Below, piece after piece: positions 61,851 to 64,000 of a DNA stretch of 64,000 nt. Origin of the DNA: DAOTVX01 sp034436015 (GTDB taxonomy: Bacteria > Chloroflexota > Anaerolineae > Anaerolineales > Villigracilaceae). The notes below the pieces were generated by a model. The model had not been told where the DNA came from, did not search any database, and worked only from the letters and a program-made list of their open reading frames with translations. The first letter of the stretch is position 1. Every line of letters begins with the position of its first letter. A program made the position numbers and the translations under genes. The stretch covers positions 1 through 64,000 of the forward strand of contig DAOTWG010000031.1 in the NCBI GenBank assembly GCA_034436015.1. Reading direction: 5' to 3'.

Positions 61851-63272
61851 ATGGCGTTCTCTCGCAAAATCTACCTCCTTTCCTCGCGCGAACTTCCTGC
61901 CGAGACGATTGCGGTTACGTTTGCCAAGACCTCGCGCTCGCCGCAATCGTTTCGCGAAATTGCTGCGGCATTGAGCGACGAGACATCGGCGCGCTTCCAT
62001 GAGAAGTGGGTAGTGGGCTATGGGCATTCCTCCGTGGCCGAACATGCTGTCCTGCATCTTGCGATGGAGAACGTTTCCCGCCTGGCGGTAGAGTGCATTG
62101 AATCGAATCGTTTGGCCTCGTACACGGAAAAATCCACCCGCTACCAGAAGTGGGATGCCAATGCCTTCTTCTTTCCGCCGGAGCTGGAAGGTCACCCCTT
62201 AGCCGGGGAATATCGCCGCGCTTGCCGTTTCCTCTTCCAGACCTATGTTGATTCGTTGGGAGCGGTGCGGAATCTGATTGTTCGGCGCGAACCGCGCCGG
62301 GCAGAGGAAACAGAGGAAGCCTACGATCGGCGCATTCGCTCGCAGTACGTGGATGTCTGCCGCTTCCTGTTGCCGGCGGCGTCGCTGGCGAATCTTGGCA
62401 TGACTGCCAACGCGCGCGTGTTGGAACATGCCATTCGCAAGATGCTCTCGCATCCGCTGGAGGAGGTACGTCAGATCGGCGCGGAAATCAAGCGGGTAGC
62501 GCGTGCCGAGGCCCCCACACTGGTCAAATACGCTGATGTCGTTCCCTATCTAATGGAAACAAGGCAAGCGTTGCGCGCCGTGGCCGAGTCGCGGCTGCCC
62601 GATCAACGCGAGGATTGGTGCACGCTGATCGAGTATAACGAAGACGGGGAAACGAACGTGCTGGCCGCAGCGCTGTATCGCTTCGGTGGGATGTCCTACC
62701 GGCATGCATTGGAGAGAGTGAAGATGGCCAGCGAAGCCGAACGCCGCGCCTGGGCGGAGACTCTCCTAGGGCGACTCGGCGAATACGATACGCCCCTGCG
62801 TGAACTGGAACATATCTGCTATACGTTCGATTTGATTCTCGATCAGGGCGCGTATGCCGAGTTCAAACGGCACCGTATGATGACCCAGACGCCGCAGGCG
62901 TTGACCGCTCGGTTGGGGTATGCGCTGCCACGGCGCGTTGTTGAGGCCGGCTTTGAGAGGCCTTATCGCGTGGCGATGGAGGCGGCGGCCGAAGCGTACG
63001 AGAAATTGTCTAGCTGGAACGCCGAGGTCGCGGCGTATGTAGTCCCCAACGGTTTTTATCGTCGCGTGCTCTTTACCATGAATCTGCGCGAGGCGTTTGT
63101 TTTCTGTCGCTTGCGCGCGGCGCCCAATGCCCATTTCTCGATGCGTCGTGTAGCGCAACGCGTGGCAGCTGAGATTCGCCGCGTTCATCCCTTCCTTGGC
63201 GCTTACCTGCGCTTGCCCACGAACGAAACCTGGCAGACGATTGAAGCCGATGAGTTCGTGGGCGATGGATAG
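61851..63272 (+). CDS. thyX: ThyX-like flavin-dependent thymidylate synthase, two ThyX halves fused
   Basis: 473 residues, about twice the usual 220-250 of ThyX. First half: GYGHSSVAEHAVLHLAMENV and the signature stretch SNRLASYTEKSTRY (85-98), a version of RHRxxSxNExSxRY that keeps Arg87, Ser90, Glu93, Ser95, Arg97, Tyr98 but not the leading Arg-His. Second half: AEFKRHRMMTQTPQALTARL with RHR at 340-342 but without the SxNExSxR part, then NLREAFVFCRLRAAPNAHFS. The halves thus keep complementary pieces. ThyX makes dTMP from dUMP with methylenetetrahydrofolate and FAD; activity here is probable, not certain. The ATG at 61851 follows GGAAACTACCT; the longer frame upstream overlaps the previous gene. 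Confidence 0.85.
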   Translation: MAFSRKIYLLSSRELPAETIAVTFAKTSRSPQSFREIAAALSDETSARFHEKWVVGYGHSSVAEHAVLHLAMENVSRLAVECIESNRLASYTEKSTRYQKWDANAFFFPPELEGHPLAGEYRRACRFLFQTYVDSLGAVRNLIVRREPRRAEETEEAYDRRIRSQYVDVCRFLLPAASLANLGMTANARVLEHAIRKMLSHPLEEVRQIGAEIKRVARAEAPTLVKYADVVPYLMETRQALRAVAESRLPDQREDWCTLIEYNEDGETNVLAAALYRFGGMSYRHALERVKMASEAERRAWAETLLGRLGEYDTPLRELEHICYTFDLILDQGAYAEFKRHRMMTQTPQALTARLGYALPRRVVEAGFERPYRVAMEAAAEAYEKLSSWNAEVAAYVVPNGFYRRVLFTMNLREAFVFCRLRAAPNAHFSMRRVAQRVAAEIRRVHPFLGAYLRLPTNETWQTIEADEFVGDG

Positions 63273-63370
63273 TAAAGATTTACTCCTAGCCGCTGGCGCA
63301 AGGCTCTACTGTTTCGGCAGGCGATTGGTATGACGACGGCGCGGGAGGGGTGATAAACGGCTGCGCGAAT

Positions 63371-64000
63371 CTAGGGTGAATTCAGGTTTTGCTGGAGGGC
63401 CTCCCATTCCTCCTCCGGCATCTCTATCGTGTGTTCCGGCGCTGGGAACCGGCGCGTGCGCACCTCCGCGGCGTAATCGGTCACCGCGCGGCGGATTTCG
63501 GCGCTCAAATCGGCGTATTTTTTGACAAAGCGCGGGGTGAAACGCTCAAAAAATCCGAGCATATCGTGTAAAACCAGAACCTGACCGTCGCAGTCCGGGC
63601 CGGCGCCGATGCCGATGACCGGGATGGTCAGCCGTTTGCGGATCAGAGAGGCGAGCCGGGCTGGAACAGATTCCAGCACTACGCTGAAGCACCCTGCCTC
63701 TTCGAGTAAGAGGGCGTCTTCTAGCAACCGTTTCGCGGCTGCTGCCGTGCGTCCCTGCGCGCGGAAGCCGCCGAAGAGATGCACCGATTGCGGGGTCAGG
63801 CCCAGATGCCCCATCACCGGGATGCCGGCTGCTACGATGGCGTGGGTGGTCTCCAGCCGTTCCCGCCCGCCTTCTAGTTTGACCGCCTCCATGTGGCCCT
63901 CTTGTAAGAATCGGCCGGCGTTACGCACGGCTTCTGTCACAGAAACCTGATAGGAAAGGAACGGCATATCGCCGATCAGCAAGGCCGTCTTTGCCCCGCG
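63371..64000 (-). CDS. panB: Ketopantoate hydroxymethyltransferase (3' part; 5' end beyond window)
   Basis: The C-terminal 209 residues are in the window; the N-terminus continues past 64000 on the minus strand. PanB adds hydroxymethyl from methylenetetrahydrofolate to 2-oxoisovalerate, the first step to pantothenate. Text: IGDMPFLSYQVSVTEAVRNA, AVKLEGGRERLETTHAIVAA, GIPVMGHLGLTPQSVHLFGG, FRAQGRTAAAAKRLLEDALL, GIGAGPDCDGQVLVLHDMLG. All are diagnostic. The pathway partner panC is at 25258. Convergent with thyX. Confidence 0.97.
   Translation of the reverse strand, partial: RGAKTALLIGDMPFLSYQVSVTEAVRNAGRFLQEGHMEAVKLEGGRERLETTHAIVAAGIPVMGHLGLTPQSVHLFGGFRAQGRTAAAAKRLLEDALLLEEAGCFSVVLESVPARLASLIRKRLTIPVIGIGAGPDCDGQVLVLHDMLGFFERFTPRFVKKYADLSAEIRRAVTDYAAEVRTRRFPAPEHTIEMPEEEWEALQQNLNSP

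Noticed and set aside
1..64000. CRISPR arrays, IS elements, prophage
   Set aside because: No regularly spaced identical repeats of 24-40 bases, no transposase or integrase motifs seen; the only repeats are the heptamer elements.

Overview
The window looks like a chromosomal segment of an anaerobic or facultatively anaerobic bacterium of the phylum Chloroflexota, most likely the class Anaerolineae. This is inferred from content and not from a marker-gene tree. Signs pointing there: Thr/Pro-rich linkers in exported proteins (LysM lipoprotein, foldase), a full-length pyruvate:ferredoxin oxidoreductase, a separate four-subunit 2-oxoacid:ferredoxin oxidoreductase, a cyclic-2,3-diphosphoglycerate-synthetase-like GTPase, and an rpsF-ssb-rpsR block. 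The DNA is moderately GC-rich, genes sit on both strands in short operons, and there is no recognisable IS element, prophage or CRISPR array.

Layout. 1-2.7 kb is a stretch of gene relics: a frameshifted methyltransferase, the N-terminus of an APC permease, the N-terminus of an aldo/keto reductase. 2.7-10.2 kb (minus) holds a giant 1872-residue protein in which a PLP aminotransferase is fused to a PEP-carboxylase-like domain, preceded by an SPFH/band-7 protein and a beta-carbonic anhydrase. 11.8-15.4 kb (minus) is a glycine-cleavage operon (gcvH-gcvPA-gcvPB) behind a textbook promoter, a tandem glycine riboswitch and a terminator. 15.7-20.8 kb (plus) has an MFS transporter, radA, a divergent SDR and the cDPGS-like GTPase. 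21-25 kb (minus) carries a membrane protein, a CtaB-like prenyltransferase, a NUDIX hydrolase, a LysM lipoprotein and ssb, with a tRNA-Arg(CCT) on plus. 25-32 kb (plus) has panC, the 2-oxoacid:ferredoxin oxidoreductase operon and a C39-peptidase/TPR protein overlapping an SbcD-like nuclease. 32-36.8 kb (minus) has a pyrimidine-nucleoside phosphorylase, a family-5 uracil-DNA glycosylase, a decayed exported-protein locus (plus) and an MBL hydrolase. 36.9-40 kb (plus) is a Fur regulator plus a CbiMQO metal transporter. Then come hsp20, PFOR, infA-rpsU with a leader terminator, class I fumarase (two subunits), DUF2721, tRNA-Arg(TCG), rpsF-ssb-rpsR, a PPIC foldase, a multiply broken corA, ldh, tsaD-mutY-rnc-smc, a lipoyl-E3BD-NeuD fusion, a two-domain ThyX-like protein and the 3' part of panB.

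How the genes work together. Pyruvate and 2-oxoacid oxidation feed reduced ferredoxin (PFOR, Kor/Vor), LDH re-oxidises NADH, and fumarase links to C4 acids. The carbonic anhydrase and aminotransferase-PEPC fusion suggest a bicarbonate-to-oxaloacetate-to-aspartate route, but the PEPC part may lack normal catalytic residues. The gcv operon is controlled by glycine itself.

Most notable observations: (1) the aminotransferase/PEPC-like fusion and its neighbours; (2) a recurring TATAAT placed so that transcription would start on the ATG, implying leaderless mRNAs for at least four genes; (3) a lipoyl + E3-binding + sugar O-acyltransferase fusion; (4) a fused ThyX-like protein in which the two halves keep complementary parts of the signature; (5) heptanucleotide tandem repeats in three intergenic spots; (6) several decayed genes. 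All family calls are from motif recognition by eye; no search was run.
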